Assembly: GCA_964353455.1 (NCBI GenBank)
Contig: CAYGWP010000243.1
Location: 1 to 12,760 of the forward strand
From: CAYGWP01 sp964353455
GTDB lineage: Bacteria > Planctomycetota > Phycisphaerae > FEN-1346
Direction of reading: 5' to 3'
Length of the DNA: 12,760 nucleotides
Below are positions 1 to 6,870 of this stretch, piece by piece; positions within the stretch are counted from its first letter, which is position 1; the number at the start of each line of letters is the position of its first letter. The translations under genes and the position numbers were made by a program. The notes beneath the pieces were generated by a model that saw only the letters and a list, made by a program, of their open reading frames with translations, did no database searches and was not told the origin of the DNA.

Positions 1-86
1 ACGTGGTCCTGGAGGTCGATTCTCAGCCCGAGACCGCCCCCGAAATCTGCGCCAAGGGCCTCGCGCTGCTGCGAAAATACTTTTGA
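1..86 (+). CDS. C-terminal end of a probable sugar phosphate isomerase/epimerase (partial, 5' end outside window)
   Basis: The frame beginning at base 3 stays open for 27 codons to a TGA at 84-86 and reads VVLEVDSQPETAPEICAKGL then ALLRKYF. A hydrophobic strand ending in an acidic residue, followed by a helix with a 'GLxLLRKYF' close, resembles the last strand and helix of xylose-isomerase-like TIM-barrel sugar isomerase/epimerases. The 11969 gene of this window belongs to that family, so these may be paralogues in one neighbourhood. Codon third positions are rich in G and C, as expected here for true coding sequence. So little of the protein is visible that the family call is an inference; that a gene ends here is more certain. 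Confidence 0.55.
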   Translation, partial: VVLEVDSQPETAPEICAKGLALLRKYF

Positions 87-100
87 TGTTGCGTGGTTTG

Positions 101-120
101 CCGCCCTGCTTGCGGGGCGG
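101..120 (+). terminator. Hairpin after the first gene, possible terminator
   Basis: CCGCCC (101-106) pairs with GGGCGG (115-120). One G-C and one T-G pair extend the stem to eight pairs around a CTTG loop. A partly T-rich stretch (TTGCCGTTTT, 121-130) follows, but it is not a clean T-tract. It lies 14 bases past the upstream stop and before the preferred start of the next gene, so it could end transcription or separate the two genes. If the next gene instead starts at 86, the hairpin falls inside its coding sequence. Confidence 0.3.
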
Positions 121-142
121 TTGCCGTTTTCGAGGTTTCAAC

Positions 143-685
143 TTGCCCAGGCGCGCACACCCCATCTTCGTCATTCAGAAGCATCGGGCTGGCCGCCTTC
201 ACTACGATTTTCGCCTGGAGGCGGAGGGGGTCCTCAAGTCGTGGGCCGTTCCGAAGGGCCCATCATGCGACCCAAAGGACAAGCGCCTGGCCGTTATGGT
301 CGAGGACCACCCGCTGGAGTACGCCGGTTTTGAGGGCACGATCGCCGAGGGCGAGTATGGGGCAGGGGTGGTCATCGTCTGGGACGCCGGACATTACCGG
401 CCTCTGCCGCCGAAGGACGGCGGGGCGGCGCCGTCGATGGCAGAATCGCTGGCGGCGGGCTTCATCGAGGTGTTCCTGGAAGGGCAGAAGATCCGCGGCG
501 GGTACAAACTCGTCCGGACCCGGCTCGGCGGCGACGACCGCAACTGGCTCCTCATCAAGAAACACGATGCCGACGCCGACCCAGCCCGCAACCCCGTCCG
601 CGACCAGCCCCAATCCGTCCTCTCCGGCCGCACGGTCGAGCAAGTCGCCGCCGAAGACCCTCCGAGCTCAATCTCGTACAAGTAA
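143..685 (+). CDS. Stand-alone DNA 3'-phosphoesterase, LigD PE-domain family
   Basis: The 180-residue product is almost entirely a LigD 3'-phosphoesterase domain, the module that removes 3'-phosphate or ribonucleotide ends during DNA end repair. Visible motifs are QKH..GRLHYDFRLE (12-26), LKSWAVPKGPS (31-41), EDHPLEYAGFEG (54-65), EGEYGAG (69-75), YKLVR (121-125) and NWLLIKKH (134-141). H14, H20, D22, R24, H56 and Y60 have exactly the spacing of the Pseudomonas aeruginosa LigD active-site residues recalled as H42, H48, D50, R52, H84 and Y88. No ligase or polymerase domain is fused, and no Ku gene is visible. I prefer the TTG at 143: GAGG lies 7 bases upstream and the protein then begins MPRRAHPIFVIQKH, as family members usually do. 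An ATG at 86, overlapping the previous stop as TGATG, would add 19 uncharacteristic residues. Family call strong, start moderate. Confidence 0.88.
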   Translation: MPRRAHPIFVIQKHRAGRLHYDFRLEAEGVLKSWAVPKGPSCDPKDKRLAVMVEDHPLEYAGFEGTIAEGEYGAGVVIVWDAGHYRPLPPKDGGAAPSMAESLAAGFIEVFLEGQKIRGGYKLVRTRLGGDDRNWLLIKKHDADADPARNPVRDQPQSVLSGRTVEQVAAEDPPSSISYK

Positions 686-717
686 TGTCCATTAGAGTGC
701 CACGAGGCACGACTGTA

Positions 718-900
718 AGTAGCCACGTGGCGCAAGCCCGTGGTAGCCGGCGACAGCGCAATCTCCCTTCCCCCATCGTTGTTGGAGCCCCAAAGGGGCG
801 ATTGAAAAACTCAGTCGCCCCGCCGGGGCTCAACACAAGAGGAAAAAAGGAAATGGTGTGCGGGCGATTCGCCACCACGGGCTCGCGCCGCGTGGCTACT
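718..900. repeat. Inverted-repeat element, MITE/REP-like, non-coding
   Basis: A 29-nt left arm (718-746, beginning AGTAGCCACGTGGCGCAAGC) matches the reverse complement of the right arm (872-900) with three mismatches. The arms enclose about 125 bp with further stems (786-830). It fills most of the gene-free stretch 686-1006 between two convergent genes. An 83-codon frame crosses it from 685, but it simply translates the repeat arms and is not credible. There is no transposase in the window. From memory, similar 'TAGCCA..GGCGnAAGCC' and 'CCCCAAAGGGGCGA' sequences are scattered in planctomycete and cyanobacterial genomes, but I cannot verify this. Confidence 0.6.
786..830. repeat. Nested stem inside the inverted-repeat element
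   Basis: AGCCCC (786-791) pairs with GGGGCT (825-830). Inside it GGGGCGA (795-801) pairs with TCGCCCC (815-821) around a 13-nt A-rich loop. The two stems stack with 3-nt bulges on each side, giving one coherent hairpin at the centre of the 718-900 element. Confidence 0.6.
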
Positions 901-934
901 CACAGGCGCCCTGACGGGCTGAAGGAGGACGAGT

Positions 935-956
935 AGGCCGGGGCGCGCCCCGGCCT
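935..956. terminator. Perfect 22-nt palindrome, possible bidirectional terminator
   Basis: AGGCCGGGGCG is followed directly by its reverse complement CGCCCCGGCCT. As RNA this folds to a very GC-rich hairpin. It lies 50 nt downstream of the LRR lipoprotein stop and downstream of the phosphoesterase gene, between convergent genes, where a shared terminator would be useful. Neither side has a T-tract, so it could equally be part of a dispersed repeat. Confidence 0.35.
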
Positions 957-1006
957 GCACATGATTGCCTCTTCGGCCCGCGCCCAGAATACGTTGGCTA
1001 ACGCGC

Positions 1007-2005
1007 TCAGTTATATCCTATCCCTGGCGGGGCCCAATCCAGAGGCGGTAGGTACTTGCCCCAAACAGGACGCTGGAAATACTGGACGCAGGTATGAGGT
1101 CTGGCCTTCTTGAAGGCAGTGATGCCATTCTTACTAACATGGGTGCCGCTCAGGTCGATAAGTCTCAGGTGCTGGAGTTCCGCCAGATCCTTCAGGCCGG
1201 CGTCTGTGATCCTGGTGTTCTTCAGGTACAGCACCTCTAAGTTGCTCACTGCCTTGAGTTCTTTGGCCGCAGCGTCTGTGATACTGCTACCCGCGAGCGA
1301 TAGCGAGACTAGCTGGGTCATTGGCCCAAGCAGGGCCAGATCTGCTTCTGTGATTTGGTCCGAGCCTAGGCAGAGGGACTTCAGTCCTTGTGGTTCGCTC
1401 ATGGCCTTCATCGCAGCACGGGTGATCTTGGTTCCCGAAACGTCCAGATGGCGCAGCCCCTTGAGTTCTTTCAGGAGATCAATCAGCCCAGTGTCCGAAA
1501 TACCCGTGCCGGCAAGCGAGAGATCCTGAAGTTCCTTGAGGTCCTTTAGATCCCTAAGTCCAACGTCCGTAACACGTGTGTAGGCAAGCGAGACACGTTG
1601 CAGTTTCTTGAGCCTTCTAAGATGCTTCAGGCCGGCGTCCGTGACGCCGGTTGAGTCGAGGTCCAGACTTCGTAACTCGGCTAGGGTACCAAGGAGCCTG
1701 AGATCGCCCTCTGACACACTCGCGTAAAACCACATCTGGGGCCCGAAAAAGAAACCCCAGAAGAAACGCATGCCAGGCTCAGCCAGCGCTTGACACAGAC
1801 TTGGTTCTGGCCCCAAGTAATGGCACTTGAAGTCCACGGCAACCACTGGCTTGCCGGGGAGACTATCGTCCCTCGTAACCTGGGCGCCCAAATCAAGGAG
1901 GAAACCCACGGCCCTTTCCTCGGGTGTCTGGCAGGAGCCACAGAGGCAGGCGATCAACGGTAGGAAGACCAAGTAACAGAACTTTATCCGTGTACGCATC
2001 GCCAT
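1007..2005 (-). CDS. Leucine-rich-repeat lipoprotein, RNI-like repeats
   Basis: The product has 332 residues. A basic start and hydrophobic stretch (residues 7-19) end at a lipobox-like LIAC with Cys20, so it is probably a lipoprotein; C22 and C25 lie close by. From about residue 107 to 310 there are roughly seven to eight repeats of about 24 residues, such as LRSLDLDSTGVTDAGLKHL and LEVLYLKNTRITDAGLKDL. This is the 'ITDAGL' ribonuclease-inhibitor-like LRR type, common in planctomycete exported proteins and usually a binding scaffold. Residues 53-103 precede the array and contain W83, W92 and three Cys. The function is unknown. The ATG at 1999, two codons in, is better spaced from the upstream GGGTG than the ATG at 2005, so the true start may be 1999. 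The gene lies 121 nt after the aldo/keto-reductase-like gene with a promoter-like repeat between. Its base composition is less GC-rich than the HEAT gene by eye. Confidence 0.85.
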   Translation of the reverse strand: MAMRTRIKFCYLVFLPLIACLCGSCQTPEERAVGFLLDLGAQVTRDDSLPGKPVVAVDFKCHYLGPEPSLCQALAEPGMRFFWGFFFGPQMWFYASVSEGDLRLLGTLAELRSLDLDSTGVTDAGLKHLRRLKKLQRVSLAYTRVTDVGLRDLKDLKELQDLSLAGTGISDTGLIDLLKELKGLRHLDVSGTKITRAAMKAMSEPQGLKSLCLGSDQITEADLALLGPMTQLVSLSLAGSSITDAAAKELKAVSNLEVLYLKNTRITDAGLKDLAELQHLRLIDLSGTHVSKNGITAFKKARPHTCVQYFQRPVWGKYLPPLDWAPPGIGYN

Positions 2006-2068
2006 TCACCCAGTTCTGCTGGCGGCGGGGCGGACGTCTTGCCGCCTGCCGCGCTTCGGCGCAATCGC

Positions 2069-2108
2069 AAGTTACGGCGGCGCATGGCGGCGGTCAACCG
2101 AAATCGGC
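2069..2108 (-). promoter_or_regulatory. Promoter-like dispersed repeat (copy 1) upstream of the LRR lipoprotein gene
   Basis: On the minus strand TTGACC (2097-2092) and TAACTT (2074-2069) are separated by exactly 17 nt. The -35 matches sigma70 in five of six bases, the -10 in only three. The surrounding 38 nt (2071-2108) match 9272-9309 at 32 positions, and that second copy has the same TTGACC-N17-TAACCT layout in front of the RHS gene. The predicted start would give a leader of about 60 nt before the LRR gene. It could be a conserved promoter or a mobile repeat that carries one. Confidence 0.4.
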
Positions 2109-2126
2109 GGAAGCCCCGAGACTCGG

Positions 2127-2978
2127 TTATACCTTCTTCGGCTCGACCGACGCCTTGCTGCGGGTCCGCTGGAGTTGGACTTCTGGAGAGCGGCGCTCGA
2201 GGATCGAGAGGCTGATCTCGATGCACTCGCGGACCTCGTCGGGCGTCGAGGTCCCGATGCACACCATGTCCTGGTCGCGGATGGTTGACCAGTTGAACGC
2301 CAGCCCCACCAGCGGCATCACCTTGTTCACGGCGAGCGGCTTGATGGTGATGACCGGCTTCTTGCACTTCCAGATCATCCGGTGGACCCAATCGACCTCG
2401 ATCGGCATCAGGAACCCGACGGCATTATATATCTGGATATATACTCCTACGTCGAGGCCGCTCTCATCGGCATAGACAGGGGCCTCCGGCATGTGGGTCG
2501 AGAGGCCCGGTATCATGCCGCGCTCGCGTATCATGCGGCAGAACTTGTCCATGTCGCGGATGGTGCGGGCGCGGCGGTCAACCAGGGCGTCGGTCGTGCA
2601 GGTGTGCGGCATGCAGACGGGGCAGCCGATCTTCGCGCAGTCGTCAAGGGTGCGCTTGTTCTCGGCGTCGGCCGTGGCCTCGCCCGTGATGTTCAGGTTC
2701 GGCGTAACGAGGTAGAGGACCTTCTTGCCGGACTTTTGCTGGGCGATCTCGACGGCCTTCTGCATGTGCGGCGGCGGGAAGGGCGCGAGGACCGTGTCGA
2801 TGCCGGCCGCCAGGTACACCGCCATCATCTCTGCGATCCGTTCGGCGGTCATCAGGCGTTTGATCTCGGCATCCTTTGCCGCCGAGGTGTGCGAGTATCC
2901 GAGCCACCAGTTCGTGCCCATAATGAGCCGCGAGACCGAGAGGTTCTCGATTTTCGTCCGCGGAAATCCTGCGGCCAT
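2127..2978 (-). CDS. Aldo/keto-reductase-like TIM-barrel protein, function unknown
   Basis: The 283-residue product looks like a degenerate aldo/keto-reductase-type barrel. VSRLIMGTNWWLGYSH (residues 15-30) sits where the family's first strand is. AAGIDTVLAPF, VLYLVTPNLN, VGVYIQIYNAVGF, PVITIKPLA and CIGTSTPDEVRECIEIS give alternating strands and helices, the last like the usual AKR close. I do not see the catalytic Asp-Tyr-Lys-His tetrad in its usual setting: the segment that normally carries 'GxxxxDTAxxY' reads GIDTVLAPF. It may therefore use other chemistry or only bind a ligand. There is no signal peptide, so it is probably cytoplasmic, unlike its neighbours. AAAGGG lies 8 nt before the ATG. 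It follows the HEAT gene by 66 nt on the same strand, so it is probably co-transcribed. The family is likely restricted to planctomycetes and related phyla. Confidence 0.75.
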   Translation of the reverse strand: MAAGFPRTKIENLSVSRLIMGTNWWLGYSHTSAAKDAEIKRLMTAERIAEMMAVYLAAGIDTVLAPFPPPHMQKAVEIAQQKSGKKVLYLVTPNLNITGEATADAENKRTLDDCAKIGCPVCMPHTCTTDALVDRRARTIRDMDKFCRMIRERGMIPGLSTHMPEAPVYADESGLDVGVYIQIYNAVGFLMPIEVDWVHRMIWKCKKPVITIKPLAVNKVMPLVGLAFNWSTIRDQDMVCIGTSTPDEVRECIEISLSILERRSPEVQLQRTRSKASVEPKKV

Positions 2979-3044
2979 CGTCGGCGCCCTTTCATCGCCC
3001 CGTGAGTATGTTACGCAAAAAGGGTCGTTTCGTCAAATGTGCCT

Positions 3045-5204
3045 CTACTTCTTTATGCCCGCGAGGATTTTTTCGGCGTTTGCGCGGACGCGCTTGTCTT
3101 TGGCGACCTGAAGGGCCTTCGAGACCGCATCGCGCACGGCGTCCGGATTCTGCTTGACCACCTTCTCGGCGATCTGGACGACGGCCGCGGCCGCCTCCTC
3201 CTTCACGCTCTCATCGTCAAGGCACTTGGCGGCAAGTTGAAGCGACCCGGTGGACGGCGCGCCGCTCAAGCCGCCGAGGACCTCTCGCTTCTCATCGGGC
3301 CTCTTGGCGGCCGCCATGGCGGCGGCAAGCCATTTCTGCCTCTCGCCGCCGGGCGTGTCCTTGAGCGCGGCCATCCGCACGACGCCGCGGATCGCGAGGA
3401 CCTGGTGCGTGGGGTTGTCGGAAGTCTGAGCGATCTGAAGGAGCGGCGCTGCGGCATCCTTCGTCCGCCATCCGGCGAGCGCTCGGACGGCGGCATCCTT
3501 CAATTCCGGCGCCGGGTTCTTCGCATAGGCCGTGACGGTCGCCAGGGCCTTCACGTCGCCGGAAGCGCCGAGGACGCGGAGCATTGCGGCGGCGTTGGCC
3601 GGCTGGGCGGCGTCGAGCGCCGGCGTGACAATCGCGGCGACCTTGTCGCCCAACTGGCGCGAGCATGCGGCGACCATGCTCTGCTCGGCGGCGGCAAGTT
3701 CGCCCTTGTCCTTCGTTTCCCGGAGGACTTTGACGACGGCGACAAGTTGTTTCTCGCCGCCCAGCGACCCCAGCGCCTTGATGGCCGCAGCGCGGACCGC
3801 GGGGTCCTTGTCGGCCGTTGCCTCGGCGACCGCATCGACCTGGTCTTCGGCGCGGCGCTCTGCCAGGACGCCGAGCATGGCGGCACGGACGCCCGGGTCC
3901 GTCGCCTTTGCCATCGCGGAGGCCAGCAATCCATTTACATCTTTGTCTCGCATCCTGGCGAGCGCGTCAGCGACGGAGTCGCGCGCGCTGCCGGTTGTGG
4001 CGGCAAGTTGCCCGATGAGCGCCCTCGTGGCCTCCGGTCCTCCGATGGCGGCGGCGGCCTGGCATGCGGCGCCGCGGACCGTCTCCTCGGAATCCTTCAT
4101 GGCCGCCAGGATCGCCGGCATGGCGGCGGCGTCACCGCGCGACCCCAAAATCGCCAGGAGCGCCGCACGGTCTGCCGGGGCGGCTTTCTCCATCGCCGCG
4201 ATGCACTTGGCCGTGGCGTCGGGCCCGAGCGTGGACGCCGCCAGGGCGATGGCCGAGGCGCGAATCTGCGGGTCGCCCGTCTTTATGCCCGCTAGAACAT
4301 CATTCATGTCTCCGCGGACCGTCACGAGGCCCTGCATGGCGGCGATCTGCATGTGCCGCTCCGCGAGGGCGGTGTGCGTCTGCCATATACGCCTGTAGAT
4401 GCGTTCCGAGTCGGCCTTGTTGCCGGCATCGACCAGGCGGCCGGCCAGGCGCAGCACGGCCGTGGTGCTCTGGATGCGGTCGTAGCCTTCGGGGCCGTCG
4501 GCGGCGGCCATCAGGATATCGACGGCCGCAGGGTCGCCGATGTCGGCCAGGGCGTCGCCGGCCGCCATGCGGACGTTATGGTCCGCGTCGGCTGCGGCCT
4601 TCCTGATGTCCGCGGCCGATGCGGCGTCGCGCATGACGCCCAGGGCACGGATGCAGGTTACGCGGTTCTTGCCCTTTGCGGCGGCCAGGGCCTTTCGGAA
4701 CGGTTCCGGCCCGGCGCCGACTGCCTGGAGCGCGAACGCCGCCGGCTCGCACAGTTCATCGTCCTGGAGGAACGGGGCGACGGCCGCGGCGGTATCTTTT
4801 GTGCCTACATATTTAAGTTCCTGTAGGACGAAAGCCTTGACGGACTTGGGGGCCTGGGTGCCGAGGCTCGCCAGGAGTCCGTCGCAGACGGTCTTCAGGT
4901 CCGCCGCCGCCCCCGGCCGCGTGGCGTACATGGCCATTCCGTGCAGGAGATACCGGGCCTTGTAGTCGGGGCCGGGGGGGTCCTTGAGCATGGCGACGAC
5001 GCCGGCGACGGCGTCCTTGCCCCCCTTCAGGACCTCGTCGAAGACCTTCTGGGCCTCGGCCGGGTCGGGGCCGGTATAGCGGCCGTCCTTGGCATCGACC
5101 GAGGGCATCCGGTCAACGAGGGCGGCAAGGTCGGCGGCCCTCAGCAGGGCGGGGGCGACCAGCAACGTCGCGAAGGCACAGGCGATCATCGCATTGCGAA
5201 GCAT
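3045..5204 (-). CDS. Exported HEAT-repeat protein
   Basis: The 719-residue product starts with a clear Sec signal peptide (MLRNAMIACAFATLLVAPAL, cleavage probably near residue 23). The rest is Ala-rich helical repeats of the HEAT / PBS-lyase type, for example DPAVRAAAIKALGSLGG, DADHNVRMAAGDALADIGDP and SEETVRGAACQAAAAIGGPE. Each is a helix pair of about 30 residues with a D-P/R-x-A pattern. Such arrays form superhelical binding scaffolds with no enzymatic residues. The frame is open 24 codons further upstream, but I place the start at 5204: the signal peptide begins there and GAGGAG lies 8 nt before it. It is 59 nt after the Gfo/Idh gene and 66 nt before the aldo/keto-reductase-like gene. Exported HEAT proteins commonly lie next to Tat-exported oxidoreductases in planctomycetes, so a shared periplasmic role is plausible. 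The binding partner is unknown. Confidence 0.88.
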   Translation of the reverse strand: MLRNAMIACAFATLLVAPALLRAADLAALVDRMPSVDAKDGRYTGPDPAEAQKVFDEVLKGGKDAVAGVVAMLKDPPGPDYKARYLLHGMAMYATRPGAAADLKTVCDGLLASLGTQAPKSVKAFVLQELKYVGTKDTAAAVAPFLQDDELCEPAAFALQAVGAGPEPFRKALAAAKGKNRVTCIRALGVMRDAASAADIRKAAADADHNVRMAAGDALADIGDPAAVDILMAAADGPEGYDRIQSTTAVLRLAGRLVDAGNKADSERIYRRIWQTHTALAERHMQIAAMQGLVTVRGDMNDVLAGIKTGDPQIRASAIALAASTLGPDATAKCIAAMEKAAPADRAALLAILGSRGDAAAMPAILAAMKDSEETVRGAACQAAAAIGGPEATRALIGQLAATTGSARDSVADALARMRDKDVNGLLASAMAKATDPGVRAAMLGVLAERRAEDQVDAVAEATADKDPAVRAAAIKALGSLGGEKQLVAVVKVLRETKDKGELAAAEQSMVAACSRQLGDKVAAIVTPALDAAQPANAAAMLRVLGASGDVKALATVTAYAKNPAPELKDAAVRALAGWRTKDAAAPLLQIAQTSDNPTHQVLAIRGVVRMAALKDTPGGERQKWLAAAMAAAKRPDEKREVLGGLSGAPSTGSLQLAAKCLDDESVKEEAAAAVVQIAEKVVKQNPDAVRDAVSKALQVAKDKRVRANAEKILAGIKK

Positions 5205-5263
5205 AGTTATGACTCCTCGGTGTTGGCATTGAGCGCGGGCCGCTGGCCCGCGGCTAAAAGTGG

Positions 5264-6484
5264 TTACAGGTGCCACGGGGCGCGCATCGGCTGATGGGCG
5301 AGCCGGTTCGCCTCGTCGTCGCCGATGACTTGCTCCTTCACGGGGTCGTACTTGATCTTTCGTCCGACGCGGATTGATATGTTAGCCAGGTGCATGATGC
5401 AGGCCCCCCTGTGGGCCGCCTCGGCGCATCCGCCCGTGCGCTTCCGGGTCCGGACGGCCTCCTCGAAATTCGGCCACGGCTCCGGGTCGGGCATGGCCAG
5501 GACCTTCTTCTGGTCCTCCTCGGAGAGGTCCGACAGGCTGACCTCGCGGGCCTGCTTGCGGTCGTACGGCTTGCCCCACTCGCCGCTATTCATTACGAAC
5601 GTCATGCCGTCGGCATATTTGAGTTCGACCCATCCCCACATGGCGCAGACTTCCGGGTGGGCCGGCGGCGCGAAGGACTCGATCTCCACGGGGCTCGTGT
5701 CGTCCTTGCCGTAGGTCCACTGGACGGGGTCGAAGTGGTGCTGGCCCATGTCGGTCATGCCGCCGCCCTCGTAGTCCCAGTAGCCGCGGTGCGTGCCGCC
5801 GTGGCGGTGGGGGTGATAGGGCCTCAGCGGCGACGGGCCGCAGTACATGTCCCAGTCGAGGTTGGCGGGAACGGGCTGGGGCGTGGCGTTGGCGTAGCCG
5901 CTCCACTCCTTGACCTTGAGTCCGCCGTTCTTGATATGTACGCCCTTACAATCCTTGAGGAGGCCCGAGCGCATGATTTTGTGGATGAGCGCGCGGCCCT
6001 TGTCGTGGACGGCGCTGTAGCGGCCGAAGGTGCCCACCTGGACGATGCGGTTATAGCGCCGCTCGGCCTCCACCACCGCGCGGCCCTCGGCGACGAAGCG
6101 CGTGAACGGCTTCTCGCAGATCACGTCCTTGCCGGCCTGCATCGTGGCAATCGTGATGAGCGCGTGCCAGTGCGGCGGCGTGGCGATCGCCACGACGTCG
6201 ATGTCCTTCCGCTCCAGGACGCGGCGGAAGTCGGAGTAGATCTCCTTGTTATCGGCCCTGTCGAGGAACTTGACGTCGCAGGAGGCGAGGCGCACGACGT
6301 TCTTGCCGAGGCCGCCGAAGGTCCCCGGCCCGCGCCCGCCGCAGCCGATGAGCGCCCCGCCCATCGTTTCGCTCGGCGGCGCGTAGCCGGCCCCGCCGAG
6401 GACGTTTCGCGGCACGATCATGAACCCCGCCGCCGCCGCCGCGCCGCCCAGGAACCGCCGCCGGGAAATCCCGCTCTCTGACAT
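5264..6484 (-). CDS. Gfo/Idh/MocA family oxidoreductase with Tat signal
   Basis: The 406-residue product begins with a twin-arginine signal (SRRRFL, 7-12, then an Ala-rich hydrophobic stretch), so it is probably exported folded with its cofactor. The Rossmann domain follows: LIGCGGRG (45-52), DVVAIATPPHWHA (96-108) and CEKPFTRF (123-130), the family's EKP signature for NAD(P) and sugar binding. GGMTDMGQHHFD (241-252) matches the conserved D-x-G-x-H region near the active site. The family oxidises or reduces sugars, inositols and related compounds; the substrate cannot be read here. Between CDV (69-71) and YSDFR (83-87) the Rossmann fold appears about ten residues shorter than in relatives I recall. 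The start at 6484 is supported by AAGGAGG 7 nt upstream; the longer frame to 6544 adds a non-signal N-terminus. It is the first gene of the minus-strand group. Confidence 0.93.
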   Translation of the reverse strand: MSESGISRRRFLGGAAAAAGFMIVPRNVLGGAGYAPPSETMGGALIGCGGRGPGTFGGLGKNVVRLASCDVKFLDRADNKEIYSDFRRVLERKDIDVVAIATPPHWHALITIATMQAGKDVICEKPFTRFVAEGRAVVEAERRYNRIVQVGTFGRYSAVHDKGRALIHKIMRSGLLKDCKGVHIKNGGLKVKEWSGYANATPQPVPANLDWDMYCGPSPLRPYHPHRHGGTHRGYWDYEGGGMTDMGQHHFDPVQWTYGKDDTSPVEIESFAPPAHPEVCAMWGWVELKYADGMTFVMNSGEWGKPYDRKQAREVSLSDLSEEDQKKVLAMPDPEPWPNFEEAVRTRKRTGGCAEAAHRGACIMHLANISIRVGRKIKYDPVKEQVIGDDEANRLAHQPMRAPWHL

Positions 6485-6515
6485 GGCACATCCTCCTTCG
6501 TGATGAGTGCACCCT

Positions 6516-6544
6516 ATTGAACTATCCCCGCGGCCCGCTGTCAC
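6516..6544 (-). promoter_or_regulatory. Candidate sigma70-type promoter for the Gfo/Idh-led group
   Basis: On the minus strand GTGACA (6544-6539, five of six to TTGACA) and TTCAAT (6521-6516, four of six to TATAAT) are 17 nt apart. A start about 7 nt past the -10 would leave a leader of about 25 nt to the ATG at 6484, including the ribosome binding site. It is a pattern match only. Confidence 0.35.
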
Positions 6545-6694
6545 GCATAATCCGTTGCAGTATCAGTAGTCCGGGCATGCCATCCGATTTAGATTGCCCC
6601 ATCCGCCGCAAGCGAGTAGCCTTCCTCCGGATGGTCGGCAGCAGAAAGGGGACTCGCCATGTGGACCGGCGCGGAAATCACGCGCAGGCAAAAT

Positions 6695-6713
6695 AAAGGG
6701 TCCAGGACCCTTT
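6695..6713. repeat. 19-nt perfect odd palindrome
   Basis: AAAGGGTCC, a central A, then GGACCCTTT. A second related piece follows (CCTGGCCCCTTTTCC, 6715-6729). It lies in the 903-base stretch without a convincing gene (6485-7387). It resembles the 'AAAAGGGG..CAGG..CC' type of intergenic repeats I recall from planctomycetes; this is unverified. Confidence 0.45.
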
Positions 6714-6830
6714 TCCTGGCCCCTTTTCCTAGCCCGGCCCCGCCACAGAGCCGTTCCTACAGGCCGAAGGCGAACTAGCGGCCTGCAAGTTCGATGTGGC
6801 CAGCAACAAGGTCTGGAACGACCATTCACC

Positions 6831-6858
6831 GCGCGGCGGGTCTCCCGACCTGCCGCGC
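6831..6858. repeat. 28-nt hairpin repeat, copy A
   Basis: The unit starts GCGCGGCGGGTCTCCCGACC and ends TGCCGCGC. It folds into a 12-pair stem (one G-T pair) with a TCCC loop. The exact reverse complement lies at 10053-10080 and a copy with two changes at 10001-10028, both inside the TPR gene. This copy is intergenic, within a possible gene remnant. Confidence 0.8.
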
Positions 6859-6870
6859 ATTGCAGTTGTT

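Noticed and set aside
685..936. 83-codon plus-strand frame after the phosphoesterase
   Set aside because: It translates the inverted-repeat arms and central stem; composition and position indicate repeat DNA.
3039..4295. Long plus-strand open frame (418 codons) opposite the HEAT-repeat gene
   Set aside because: It mirrors the high-GC third positions of the HEAT gene. The translation is Arg/Gly-rich with no domain, while the minus strand gives a clear signal peptide and HEAT repeats.
5390..6481. Long plus-strand open frame (363 codons) opposite the Gfo/Idh gene
   Set aside because: Antisense shadow of a well-recognised oxidoreductase; no recognisable motifs.
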